This document shows positions 1-9,152 of a DNA stretch of 60,014 nt, piece by piece. This stretch comes from DATAEE01 sp036257535 (GTDB lineage: Bacteria > Acidobacteriota > Vicinamibacteria > Vicinamibacterales > 2-12-FULL-66-21). Below the pieces are notes generated by a model. It did not search any database. It was given only the letters and a program-made list of their open reading frames with translations, and was not told the origin of the DNA. The stretch covers positions 1 through 60,014 of the forward strand of contig DATAFJ010000105.1 in NCBI GenBank assembly GCA_036257535.1, given 5' to 3'. How positions within the stretch are numbered: the first letter of the stretch is position 1; each line of letters opens with the position of its first letter. The position numbers were made by a program, and so were the translations under genes.

Positions 1-2201
1 GCCCATGCCCTCGACGAGAATCTCGCGAACGACCCGCTCGCGGCCGGCGCCCAGCGCCATCCTCAGGCCGATTTCGTGCGTGCGCTGAGCGACGGAAAAC
101 GACATCACGCCGTAGATTCCGAGCGCCGCCAGGACGAGCGCCACGGCCGCGAATCCTCCGAACAGAAAAGCCTTGAACCGATCGCCCGCCAGCGCCCGGT
201 CCACGATCTGATCCATCGTCTGAAGATCCGACACGGGCAGGTCCCGGTCGATCGACTGCACGACCGCTTCGACGCTCCGGCGCGCGCTGTCGGGATCGAG
301 CGTCGTGCGAATGGCCATCGCCGCCTGCGGCCACGGACTCTGCGCAAACGGGACGTCGATCTCAGGGAAGTCGCCGCGGGGACCGCCGTTTCTGACGGCC
401 CGGTACACCCCGACGATCCGCCACTCGACGCCGGGCCCGAGCCTGGTGACGCCGGGTATCAACTGCTCGACGACGATCCTCTGCTGCAGCGGGTCGACGT
501 CTTTCATGTACTGACGGACGAAAGCGTCGTTGACGATGGCGACACGGGGCGCTCCCTCCGTATCCCGCTCGGTAAACGCGCGCCCGCGCTGGATCGGGAT
601 GCCGAAGGTCGAGAAGTAGTCCGGCGTCACCATGTTGAAGCCTGCGCCAGGGCGCTGGGCCGGATCCTTGACCGGCTGACCGACGATCGAGAACGGCATG
701 CCGAAGTTCGTGCCGTACACGGGCATTCCAGTCGATGCGGATGCCGAGATGACGCCCGGAATGGCGCGCGTCTTCTCGAGAAGCTGCCGGTAGAAGACGC
801 CGATCTGCTCCTGGCCCGTCAGACGGCCGTCCGCCACGGGCACCGAAAACGTCAAGAGATGGTCGGTTCGGAAGCCGAGGTCCACCGTCGTCAGCTTGAC
901 CAGGCTCGCGATTGCGAGGCCGGCGCCGGCAAGAAGCGTCAGCGCCAGCGCGAACTCGGTGACGACGAACAGCCGGCGCGTCCACTGCCGGCCCGCAATC
1001 ATCGAGCGGCCCGCCTGCTTCAGCACGTCGGTGAGGTTCGGGTGGGTTACCTGCCACGCAGGGGCACTGCCGAACAGAAGCCCTGACAGCATCGTGACCG
1101 ACAGCGTGAAGATCAGCACGGGAATGCTCATCCGCACGTCCGCTTCGGATGGCAGCGTGTTCGGTGGAACGAGCGCCATGATCACCTGCGTCAGCCAGAA
1201 CGCCAGCGCGATGCCGAGGACGCCGCCGGCGGCGGCCAGGATCGCGCTCTCGGTGAAGAGTTGACGGAACAGGCGGCCGCGCGATGCGCCGAGCGACGCT
1301 CGAACGGCCACTTCGCGCTGCCTGGCCATGCCGCGGGCGAGCAGCAGGTTCGCCACGTTGGCGCAGGCGATGAGCAGCACGAAACCAACCGCGCCGAGAC
1401 GCATCCAGAGCGTCCCGTGTCGAGGAAGTTGTTCTGCAGGGGCTCGACGCTCGCGCTCCAGCCGGCATTGGTTCTCGGATGCGCTTCCGCGATCCGCTTG
1501 GTGACGGCTACCATATCGGCGTTCGCCTGGGCGAGCGTCACGTCCTTCTTGAGCCGGCCGAGCACGAGCAGCCAGTGGAAGTCGTGGTTGAGCTGCTCCG
1601 GCGTGAACGCGAGCGGCAGGAACAGCTGGCTCTCGAGCCGATCCGCGGCGCCGGGCGCCAATACGCCCACCACCGTGTACGGTTTTCCATCGACCCTGAT
1701 GTCGCGGTTGATGATCTGCGGATCGGCCGCAAAGCGCGTCTGCCACAGACGATGCGTCATCACGATCGCCTGATCGTTCCCGACGACGCCTTCCGCGGGG
1801 ACGTGATCCCGCCCGAGGCTCGTCTTGAATCCATGCGCCGTAAGGAAGCCCGGCGTGGCGACGCGGGCCTGAACGAGCTCGGGCGGACCGCTGGACGAGA
1901 GGCTCACGCGACGGCCTGTCCAGACGTGGAGCGCATTGAAGGACTTGCTCTGACGCCGCCACTCCATGAAGTCGCCGGCCGACGTGGCATTGCGGCGGTT
2001 CTGAATCCGCGACCACACGATCACGATCCGGTCGGGATCGTCGAACGGCAGCGGCGCGATGAGCGTGGCATGAACCACGCTGAAGATCGCCGCGTTCGCG
2101 CCGACGCCGAGCGTCAGGGCAATCAGCGCGACCGCCGTGAATCCGGGATTTCTCCGGAGCAGTCGAAGACCCCAGCGCGCGTCTCTCAGGATGGAGATCA
2201 T
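1..2201 (-). pseudogene. ADOP-type ABC transporter permease, frameshifted and cut by the left edge
   Basis: Long MacB/FtsX-type permease of the two-part form common in Acidobacteriota. From the ATG at 2201 the frame reads a membrane segment at about residues 15-38 and a MacB periplasmic-core domain. The frame breaks between about 1404 and 1420. Up to the codons for NNFLD the protein is in the starting frame, but the expected membrane core (GFVLLIACANVANLLL) is encoded in another frame from about 1404 down. That frame carries DVRMSIPVLIFTLSVTMLSG near 1081-1140 and ends at the window edge in the conserved C-terminal block GLRMALGAGRERV. Roughly 70 residues are missing beyond the edge. Loss of one base explains the break, so this is either a young pseudogene or an assembly error. 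Members of this family are thought to export or remodel envelope molecules; the substrate is unknown. Confidence 0.75.
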
Positions 2202-2261
2202 CTACGGCCCTCCCCACCGAACGAGCCCAATGCTCTTCGACGTAGGAACCGGTCCGTTAGT

Positions 2262-2815
2262 TTACTGACGGCGAAGCTCATCGATGCGGCGCGCCAGCGG
2301 ATGTGTGACGGGCGGATCCACGAGAACGTCACCAGCCGCCAAGCGGGGATGCGTCATGACCTCCGCCGAGGCCGATGTGGCGTCGGGATGGTGCCCGTCG
2401 GCTGTCGTGAAGCGCCAGAATCCCTCCAACGGCGACGAGCGGAGACCACGCCCCCCACTCGGTTCGAAGCGATTCGTACGTCTGAGCCGCGTCGATGAAA
2501 CACGAAATCGAACGGCGCGGCGCCCTTGACCCGTTCGCTCTGCGCGGCATCTGCGCCCGTCGCCTGATCCAGACGACGCGGCCGTTCGGGACGCGCGCCA
2601 GCTCGGTCCGGGCCGACGACGCGGGGGATGCGGAAGCCGAGACGGCCCGGCTCGTACGGATCGACCGCATAGAGGAGCCCTCCGGTGCCATCCCCGCCCG
2701 CAAGGCCTTCGACGTTCCCCCATGCCAGACGCCGACTTCGACGAGCTTCCGCTTGCCAGAGCGCTGGAGCGTCTCGCCCGTGCCTGGGCTGCCAGCCATC
2801 GCCACACATTGACAA
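2262..2815 (-). pseudogene. decayed SAM-dependent methyltransferase (Methyltransf_24-like)
   Basis: No single frame is intact, but pieces of one protein appear in all three minus frames in the right order. They are KLVEVGVWHGGTSKALRAGM (an SAM-binding motif I), LYAVDPYEPGRLGFRIPRV, VPNGRVVWIR, AAPFDFVFIDAAQTYESL (motif II/III, FIDA) and LVAVGGILALHDSR (post-motif). This order is that of a class I methyltransferase of the Methyltransf_24 / cephalosporin-hydroxylase-like group. At least two or three frameshifts separate the pieces, which is more than one sequencing error would give. It is therefore called a pseudogene. It lies between the frameshifted permease and a PD40 gene on the same strand. 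Confidence 0.65.
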
Positions 2816-2825
2816 TCGTGAACGG

Positions 2826-3713
2826 CTAGGGCCGGAGGTCGCGCCCCGCGAGGCCGACGTCGCTGAGCGCGATCCGGTAGATGTCCCCCGGCGGGCGGGA
2901 ACCCGCGCTGACCGGTCCCACCACGCCCGGCCGTTCCGACGTGAAGAAGAGAAAGCGGCCGCTCGGGTCGAGCGCCGGCGCGAAATCCGCGAACGGTGAA
3001 TTAACGCCGGACCCGAGGCGCCGGCTGCTCCCCCACCGGTCGTTCTCTCGAGCGGTGACCCACAGGTCCGCCCCGCCGGCGCCGCCCGGACGATCTGACG
3101 TGAAGATCAGGAACGATTCGTCCGGCGCGATGAGCGGGTTCCCTGCGCCTTCGGCATCGTTAATGTCGAACGAGGGTCGCGTCACAGTCCAGCCCTCTCC
3201 GGACGCCGTCGCGCGATAGGTCCGCGTCGTGCCGTCTCGATTCGAACTGAAGTAGAGCGTGCCGCCGCGTGTCGCCGAGACGAATACGTCGGTTCCTCTG
3301 GAGTTCAACGGCTCGCCGACCGTCCGCGGCGCGCCCCACTCTCCGTCCCTGGCGTCCAGGTACCACGTGTTGAAGTCTGGCTCGTTGTCCGAGGGGGATG
3401 TCGGCCGGTCCGAGGAGAAATACAGTCGCTCGCCGCCCGCCGTGACGAACGGATCCACGTCGCGATGCGTCCCCGAGAACGGCGCGAGCACCGGTTGCTG
3501 CCAGCCCGCTCCATCGAGCCGGCTCACCATGATTGACAGCGTCCGCCGGTCGGCCGATGCGCGGTTGAAATACACCGTGCGGCCGTCCGGTGTGAACGTA
3601 ATCGCGAACTCCGGCGCCGCGGTCGTGATGACGCCTTCGGCGAACCGCTCCGGGACCGCGATGCCTGCCGCCAGCAGTGCACAACTAAACGAAGTGACGA
3701 TCCGTGGGACCAA
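2826..3713 (-). CDS. secreted PD40/WD40-like beta-propeller protein
   Basis: A 295-residue protein with an N-terminal signal peptide (hydrophobic stretch at about 7-20, cleavage likely before residue 25). Repeated PD40 blades follow, seen as ITFTPDGRTVYFNR, LYFSSDRP, LYFSSNRD, LIAPDESFLIFTSDRPGG and LDPSGRFLFFTSERPG. The spacing of about 45-50 residues per blade fits a TolB-type propeller acting in the periplasm or outside the cell. The blades have no catalytic residues, and a ligand or partner-binding role is inferred only. The start is TTG at 3713 with an AGGAG just upstream. It diverges from the permease at 3843 across about 130 bases. Confidence 0.8.
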   Translation of the reverse strand: MVPRIVTSFSCALLAAGIAVPERFAEGVITTAAPEFAITFTPDGRTVYFNRASADRRTLSIMVSRLDGAGWQQPVLAPFSGTHRDVDPFVTAGGERLYFSSDRPTSPSDNEPDFNTWYLDARDGEWGAPRTVGEPLNSRGTDVFVSATRGGTLYFSSNRDGTTRTYRATASGEGWTVTRPSFDINDAEGAGNPLIAPDESFLIFTSDRPGGAGGADLWVTARENDRWGSSRRLGSGVNSPFADFAPALDPSGRFLFFTSERPGVVGPVSAGSRPPGDIYRIALSDVGLAGRDLRP

Positions 3714-3842
3714 CGACTCCTCTTAACTGTTCGAATCCGGAGGACGGGCGTCCATGCGCGAACAGCATCGTCGCGCCACGACGGCGATCGATCCGGAAAT
3801 CGCGGTGGCACAACTTTGGCAGCGCTCGCGTGGCGCAGCCGA

Positions 3843-6308
3843 ATGCTTACGACAATCCTACAGGCTCTTCGAAGCGTCCGGCGCGCGCCGGCGCTGGGCA
3901 TCGCCGCCGTCCTTTGCATCGGGCTCGGCGCGTCCGCCACGACGACGGTGTCCACGCTCGTCAGCGCCACGCTCCTGCGCCCGGTGCCGTTCCCGGATGC
4001 AGAGCGGCTCGTTCGAATCTGGCTCGACGAACCGGGCGTGAACGCGCGCGTCTCGCTGTCGATCCCCGAGATTGACGATTTCGCGCGGATGCAGTCGTTC
4101 GACGCGTTCGCCGGAACCGCGCGCGTGCGGACGGCGCTCAGGCTCGAGCAGGGAGCGGAACGCGTGCGCGGCGAAGCGGTGTCGCGCGGCTACTTCGACA
4201 TGCTCGGGATCCGGCCGGCGACTGGACGGCTCCTCGCCGCGTCCGATCACGAGCCGGGCTCGCCCTCCGTCATCGTCCTGAGCCATGGCACCTGGGTGCG
4301 GCACTATGGCAGCGACCCGGCGATCGTCGGCCGCGAGCTCAGCACCGAGCGCGCCGTCTACACGATCGTCGGCGTGACCGAGGAAGGGTTCGACGGCACG
4401 GTCGAAGACGACATCGTCGAGTTCTTCGTTCCGCTCGAACGGTACGAGCCGGTGTCGCTCACGACCGATCGATCGGCACGCCCGGCGTGGGTGATCGGAC
4501 GTCTCGCCCCCGGCACGTCGATTCCTCAGGCGCAGACCGAGACTGAAGGCATCCGCCGCGAGCTCGCCGCCGAGTATCCCGACACGTACAGGCAGCTGCA
4601 GGTTCGTGTCGAACCGTTCGGCGAGAGCTGGCGCGAGCGCCTGCGCAGCGGCGGCGGGCTGCTCTTCGCCGCCGCCGCGCTCCTTCTCATGATTGCCGCC
4701 GTCAACGTCGGGTGCCTCCTCCTGGCGCGCGGACAGGACCGGCGCCGCGAGCTGGCGATCCGGACGGCGCTCGGTGCGGGCCGCGGACGGATCGTGGCGC
4801 AGCTGCTCGTCGAAGCGCTCATCCTCGCCGCCGCCGGCGGCGCGCTGGGCGCGCTCGCCGGGCCGTGGCTGCTCGACGGGTTCATGGCCATTTCGCCGCC
4901 CGGCCGGCTCTCGCTGCCGCGTTACCTTCGTCTCGAGCCTGACGCCATCACGGTGGCGCTTGCCGTTGGCGCGCTGAGCGTCGCGGGGATTCTCGCGGGC
5001 ACCGTGCCGGCGCTCTTCGGACGCCAGGTGATGCCGGGCGACGTGCTCCGCGAGAGCGGACGCGGCACGCTGGGCCGCGGTGCCGAGCGGCGGTGGGGCA
5101 CACTCCTCATCGCGAGCGAAACGGCGCTGACGCTGGTGCTGCTCGTCGCCGGCGGCCTGCTCGTTCGGTCCTACGCGCAGCTCTCGACGACGGAGCTGGG
5201 CTTCGATCGTGCGCGAATTGCGCGCCTGGCGGTCACGCTCAGCCGCTCGGACGTCGGCAATCCGTCGCGGCTGCCGGCAATGTACGAGCGGCTTCAGCGC
5301 GAACTGGCGCTCGTTCCTGGCGTAACGGCCATTGGACTCGTCAGCCCGACGCTGCCGCCATGGGAGGGCGATCGCGGACGCGTGCGACTCGAGGGCGTCG
5401 ACCTGCCGCTGGCGCCCGATGGATTGCTCGTCGGAACGCATCTCGTCAACCACGGGCTGCTCCCCATGCTCGGCGCCCGCATCGTCGCCGGCCGGAACGT
5501 CGACGCTGGCGACGCCCGGCCCGACGCGGCCGTCGTCATCATCAGCCGCTCGCTCGCCAGCCTGTTCGGCGGGCCCGAGCGTGCGCTCGGTCGATCGATC
5601 ACTTTCCTTCGCGACGATCCGCCGATCGGAACCTTCCGAATCATCGGGGTGGCCGAAGACGTCGCCTACGACGGCCTCATCGAAGAGGACACGCGGCGTT
5701 TCGTGCAGGCGGGCGACGTCCGCGCCGCGCGCTACGACGCGTACGTTGCGCTCGCGCGGTTTCCAAATCCGGTCGTATCGATCGGCGCGGCCACTTCGGG
5801 TCAGCCGCAAGCCGTCATCGAGCCGCTGCGGCGGCGGATCGCGGAGATTGCGCCGGCGTCGGCCGTGCACTGGGTCAGCACGATGGACGACGAAATCGCG
5901 CTCGAGTACGCCCCGACGCGGTTCTATACGCTTCTGGTCGTGGCGTTCTCGTCGAGCGCGCTCGCGCTCACGAGCGTCGGCCTCTTCGCGCTGCTTTCTC
6001 ACGCGGCGGCGCGCCGGACGAGCGAGATCGGGCTTCGCCTTGCCCTCGGTGCGTCGCGGGCGGCAGCAACTGGCCTGCTCTTGAAGAATGGCCTCTGGCC
6101 GCTCGTCGCCGGCGTCACGATGGGCGGGCTCGGTGCGGCGGCCGCGGCGCGGGGGATGGCCGGTCTGCTCTACGGCGTCGGCCGGTTCGATGTCGTGACC
6201 TTCACCTTCTCCGTGCTCACGCTGTTGGTGGTCGCGGTGGTCGCCGGCCTCGTGCCGGCACGGCGTGTCGCGTCGATCGACCCGATCACGGCGCTCCGGA
6301 CCGAGTGA
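3843..6308 (+). CDS. ADOP-type ABC transporter permease
   Basis: An 821-residue two-part MacB/FtsX permease. It has an N-terminal membrane segment (about 13-38), a periplasmic MacB core (about 40-240), an FtsX membrane block (about 270-390, with LLFAAAALLLMIAAVNVGCLLLARG), a second core (about 430-640) and a C-terminal FtsX block (about 690-815, with EIGLRLALGASRAAA). It ends in the usual PARRVASIDPITALRTE tail. The ATG at 3843 is preferred to the TTG at 3816 because the protein then begins with the short family leader MLTTILQALRSVRRAP. No ATPase gene is adjacent. The stop overlaps the GTG of the next gene in GTGA, so the two are probably translated together. Confidence 0.85.
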   Translation: MLTTILQALRSVRRAPALGIAAVLCIGLGASATTTVSTLVSATLLRPVPFPDAERLVRIWLDEPGVNARVSLSIPEIDDFARMQSFDAFAGTARVRTALRLEQGAERVRGEAVSRGYFDMLGIRPATGRLLAASDHEPGSPSVIVLSHGTWVRHYGSDPAIVGRELSTERAVYTIVGVTEEGFDGTVEDDIVEFFVPLERYEPVSLTTDRSARPAWVIGRLAPGTSIPQAQTETEGIRRELAAEYPDTYRQLQVRVEPFGESWRERLRSGGGLLFAAAALLLMIAAVNVGCLLLARGQDRRRELAIRTALGAGRGRIVAQLLVEALILAAAGGALGALAGPWLLDGFMAISPPGRLSLPRYLRLEPDAITVALAVGALSVAGILAGTVPALFGRQVMPGDVLRESGRGTLGRGAERRWGTLLIASETALTLVLLVAGGLLVRSYAQLSTTELGFDRARIARLAVTLSRSDVGNPSRLPAMYERLQRELALVPGVTAIGLVSPTLPPWEGDRGRVRLEGVDLPLAPDGLLVGTHLVNHGLLPMLGARIVAGRNVDAGDARPDAAVVIISRSLASLFGGPERALGRSITFLRDDPPIGTFRIIGVAEDVAYDGLIEEDTRRFVQAGDVRAARYDAYVALARFPNPVVSIGAATSGQPQAVIEPLRRRIAEIAPASAVHWVSTMDDEIALEYAPTRFYTLLVVAFSSSALALTSVGLFALLSHAAARRTSEIGLRLALGASRAAATGLLLKNGLWPLVAGVTMGGLGAAAAARGMAGLLYGVGRFDVVTFTFSVLTLLVVAVVAGLVPARRVASIDPITALRTE

Positions 6309-7129
6309 AGCGTCCCCTTCTCCGCTTCTTCCTCCTTACCTTCGCAATCACATGGACGTTCTTTGGCGGCGGCGCAGCCGTCGCATCGTTCGCGGGAACG
6401 GGGCTGACCGCGCTTCCGATGCTCATTATCACGATTGGAGTGTTCGGTCCCTCGATGGCGGCGCTGTGGCTCACGGCTCGACACGAGGGTCGCGCGGGTG
6501 TGAATGCGCTCGTCCGCCGTCTCTTCGACTGGGAAGCGGGTGCGCGTTGGTACGTCTTCGCGATCGCCTTCATGGCCGCGATCAAACTGACCGCGGCGCT
6601 CGTCTACCGCGCCGCCACGGGCATCTGGCCGCAGTCCGGCGGCGTGCCGTGGTATCTGATGGCAGGGGCCCTCTTGATTTCGACGCCCGTTCAGGCGGGC
6701 GAGGAGCTCGGCTGGCGAGGTTACGCACTGCCACGACTGGCCGCACATGTCGGCCTCGGACCCGCTGGCTTCGTGGTCGGCGCGATCTGGGCCCTGTGGC
6801 ATCTGCCGCTTTTTTTCGTTTCAGGCGCCGACGTCTACGGACAGTCCTTCCCTGTGTATCTGCTCGCCGTCACGCCGCTTTCCGTCGCGATGGCGTGGCT
6901 CTACGGAAAAACGGGCGGCCGTCTGCTCCCGGTGATGGTCATGCACGCCGCCGTGAATCAGATGACAGGGATGGTCACCTCCCCCGCACCTCCACCGGCG
7001 CACCCGTTCGTCGTAAGCGGGTCGTTCATGTCCTGGCTCGTCGTCGTGCTGCTCTGGATCGCCGCCGCCTACTTCCTGGTCAACATGCCTGACCGATCAC
7101 GATTCCGCGTCCGCGAGCCAATTGTGTAA
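6305..7129 (+). CDS. CPBP family intramembrane glutamic protease (Abi/CAAX type)
   Basis: A 274-residue membrane protein with seven to eight hydrophobic helices. The CPBP motifs are present: EELGWRGY (paired Glu and the Arg) at about residue 131, WALWHLPLFF (conserved His) and MVMHAAVNQ (second conserved His). Family members act as prenyl-protein or bacteriocin-immunity-type membrane proteases, and the substrate here is unknown. The GTG start at 6305 overlaps the stop of the upstream permease by four bases. This sets the start and implies translational coupling, and possibly a shared role in envelope remodelling. About 120 bases without a gene follow before the next start. Confidence 0.85.
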   Translation: MKRPLLRFFLLTFAITWTFFGGGAAVASFAGTGLTALPMLIITIGVFGPSMAALWLTARHEGRAGVNALVRRLFDWEAGARWYVFAIAFMAAIKLTAALVYRAATGIWPQSGGVPWYLMAGALLISTPVQAGEELGWRGYALPRLAAHVGLGPAGFVVGAIWALWHLPLFFVSGADVYGQSFPVYLLAVTPLSVAMAWLYGKTGGRLLPVMVMHAAVNQMTGMVTSPAPPPAHPFVVSGSFMSWLVVVLLWIAAAYFLVNMPDRSRFRVREPIV

Positions 7130-7252
7130 GCGGATCTGGAGCCGCCTTCCGCGTGCACGTGCCACGCTGTGCAGTTCTGGCAAGAAACCGGGGTTCTGTT
7201 CCGGGCATCACGCTTGCGCACGATCGCGAACCGCCAGACACGGGAGCTCCAG

Positions 7253-8254
7253 ATGTTCCGAAGTTCGCGATCTTTGCCCGGTTTCGCCGTCGTCCTGAGC
7301 GTCATCTCGCTAACGCTCGCCTGCAGCAGCGATTCGACCGACTCTCCGATCTCTCCGTCGCCCGCCGGGTCGCTCGAGGTCGATGACATCGCCGCCTCGG
7401 CGTCGACCGGCGGCATGCAGGGCGTGCGGAGGTCCGGCGCCGCGCCGGGGGCGAACGGCGGCCCGCAGATCACGGTCTCGGGCAACCAGACGATCATCAA
7501 CGGCGGGACGCTCGGCGTGACGATCGCCGCCAACGCCCCCTTCAACACGATCTACGTGTTCGTCGCGGGCCGGACGCTTGGCGTCGTGGGCGAGTTCGGC
7601 GGCGGCATCGAGGGACACTACGAGCTCCGGATGCCGTTGGCGCAGACGACGTCGAGCGTGCTGCTTACGTTTCCGCAGGAGATTCCTCTCAGCGAGTTCG
7701 AGCTTCAGTTCGCGGTCGCGAGCCCATCGGGTGCTGTGGGTCCCTACGCGGGCCTCGTGACGAACGTCACCGAGGTCGGCACGGGTGACGTTCAGGTGAC
7801 GCTCTCCTGGGATGTGGACAGCGACGTCGATCTGCACGTCGTCGCGCCGGGGAACGACGAGGTCTACTACGGGCGAACGCAGTCGTCCAGCGGCGGCGAG
7901 CTCGATCTCGACTCGAACGCGGGCTGCACCATCGACGGTGTGAGGAACGAGAACATCACGTGGCCGATCGGACGGGCGCCAAGAGGCGTCTACACCGTTC
8001 GCGTCGACTACTGGAGCAGCTGCGGCGTGAGCCGCACCAACTACACCGTTCGCGTGAACAACGGCGGCAGCGTCCAGATCGCGACCGGCTCGTTCACCGG
8101 CGCCGGTGATTCCGGCGGCGCCGGAAGCGGGCGCACGGTCGCGACCTTCGAACGTACGTCCGGCCCGACCGCCATCGTGAGCGAGGCTTTGAGCGCGGTC
8201 ACCGGATTCTCGTTCACCAAGACGCTCAAGGGTCCGCCGGCACGTCAGCAGTAG
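7253..8254 (+). CDS. putative lipoprotein with YfaP/DUF2135-like domain
   Basis: A 333-residue exported protein. The N-terminus has a basic leader, a hydrophobic run and a lipobox-like LTLAC with the Cys at about residue 24, so it is probably lipid-anchored. A low-complexity Ser/Pro/Gly spacer and a region of beta strands (about 70-175) follow. Next is a domain at about 180-285 with LSWDVDSDVDLHVVAPG and YYGRTQ, which resembles the YfaP/DUF2135 fold, whose Asp-rich strands suggest calcium or surface binding. The ATG at 7253 is chosen because GGGAG lies six bases upstream and because it starts the signal sequence. It heads a three-gene set (10-base gap, then a 4-base overlap). Confidence 0.7.
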   Translation: MFRSSRSLPGFAVVLSVISLTLACSSDSTDSPISPSPAGSLEVDDIAASASTGGMQGVRRSGAAPGANGGPQITVSGNQTIINGGTLGVTIAANAPFNTIYVFVAGRTLGVVGEFGGGIEGHYELRMPLAQTTSSVLLTFPQEIPLSEFELQFAVASPSGAVGPYAGLVTNVTEVGTGDVQVTLSWDVDSDVDLHVVAPGNDEVYYGRTQSSSGGELDLDSNAGCTIDGVRNENITWPIGRAPRGVYTVRVDYWSSCGVSRTNYTVRVNNGGSVQIATGSFTGAGDSGGAGSGRTVATFERTSGPTAIVSEALSAVTGFSFTKTLKGPPARQQ

Positions 8255-8264
8255 CGAGGCCAAC

Positions 8265-9152
8265 ATGTACCGAACTCGATGCAGCGCAGCGGCCGCTCTT
8301 CTGGCGAGCCTGTTCTTCTCGTCCTCGTCCCAGGCGCAGACGCAGACCACCGTCATCGCCGCCCGCACGTCGGTCGTCCTCGAGGCGCCGCGCGGCGACA
8401 GCGTCACGCTGGGCGAGGTTCCGCCGGGCGCCATTCTCGAGGTGCTCGAAGTCGACGGCGACTGGTATCGCGTGAGCGCGCCGGCCAGCGAGGAACCGCT
8501 CGGCTGGGAGAGCGGCTGGATGCACGTCGATGCGTTCCTGCTTCCGGACGGCGAGCGGGCGGCCGGCGACCCGGGCGACGCCGCAGGCGGCGGACGGTTC
8601 ATGGTGCGCGGGTTCGGCTACGCGGGCGGGCTGCTCTTCAGCGCGAGTGACAGCTTCGAGACGATCCTCGGCAATACGTTCAACACGGTGTTCGGCGGAG
8701 GCGGGCAGGTCGTCTTTCCGAACGGTGTGTTCGCGCAGGCCAGCATCGACAGGACACGCAGCACGGGCACGCGCGCGTTCGTATCGGGGTCGCAGGTCTT
8801 CACGCTCGATATCCCGAATCAGGTGACGGTCACGCCGATTTTGGTGACCGGTGGCTATCGCAGCGCAGGCTCCAGCCGCGTCGTGCCGTACTTCGGCGGC
8901 GGCATCGGGTGGTATTCGCTGGAGGAATCCTCGCCTTCGCTGCCCGCAACCGAGCCCATCACGTCGCGACACACGGGCTATCACGTGCTCGGCGGTGCCG
9001 AGTTTGCGCTCGCGCGCTGGATCTGGATCGGGGGGGAAGTGCAGTGGGCGACGGTTCCGAAGGCGCTCGGCGACACCGGGATCTCGGCCGTCTTCGATGA
9101 AACGGACCTGGGCGGAACGTCATTCCGCTTCAAGATCATGGTGGGCTACTGA
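8265..9152 (+). CDS. exported protein with SH3-like domain and outer-membrane beta-barrel
   Basis: A 295-residue protein with a clear signal peptide ending SSQA-QTQ at about residue 25. Residues about 30-90 look like a bacterial SH3 domain (VLEAPRGDSVTLGEVPPGAI, DGDWYRV, GWESGWMHVDAF). From about 110 to the end the pattern is amphipathic beta strands with Gly-rich turns (FGGGGQVVF, YFGGGIGWYS, HVLGGAEFALARWIWIGGEVQW), ending in FRFKIMVGY with an aromatic C-terminal residue. This is typical of a small outer-membrane barrel. GAGG six bases upstream supports the ATG. The SH3 part would bind periplasmic peptide or peptidoglycan by family analogy. Confidence 0.7.
   Translation: MYRTRCSAAAALLASLFFSSSSQAQTQTTVIAARTSVVLEAPRGDSVTLGEVPPGAILEVLEVDGDWYRVSAPASEEPLGWESGWMHVDAFLLPDGERAAGDPGDAAGGGRFMVRGFGYAGGLLFSASDSFETILGNTFNTVFGGGGQVVFPNGVFAQASIDRTRSTGTRAFVSGSQVFTLDIPNQVTVTPILVTGGYRSAGSSRVVPYFGGGIGWYSLEESSPSLPATEPITSRHTGYHVLGGAEFALARWIWIGGEVQWATVPKALGDTGISAVFDETDLGGTSFRFKIMVGY

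Noticed and set aside
5093..6304. Upstream extension of the CPBP protease frame
   Set aside because: It overlaps the conserved C-terminal half of the permease in another frame. The family protein begins only at the GTG at 6305.
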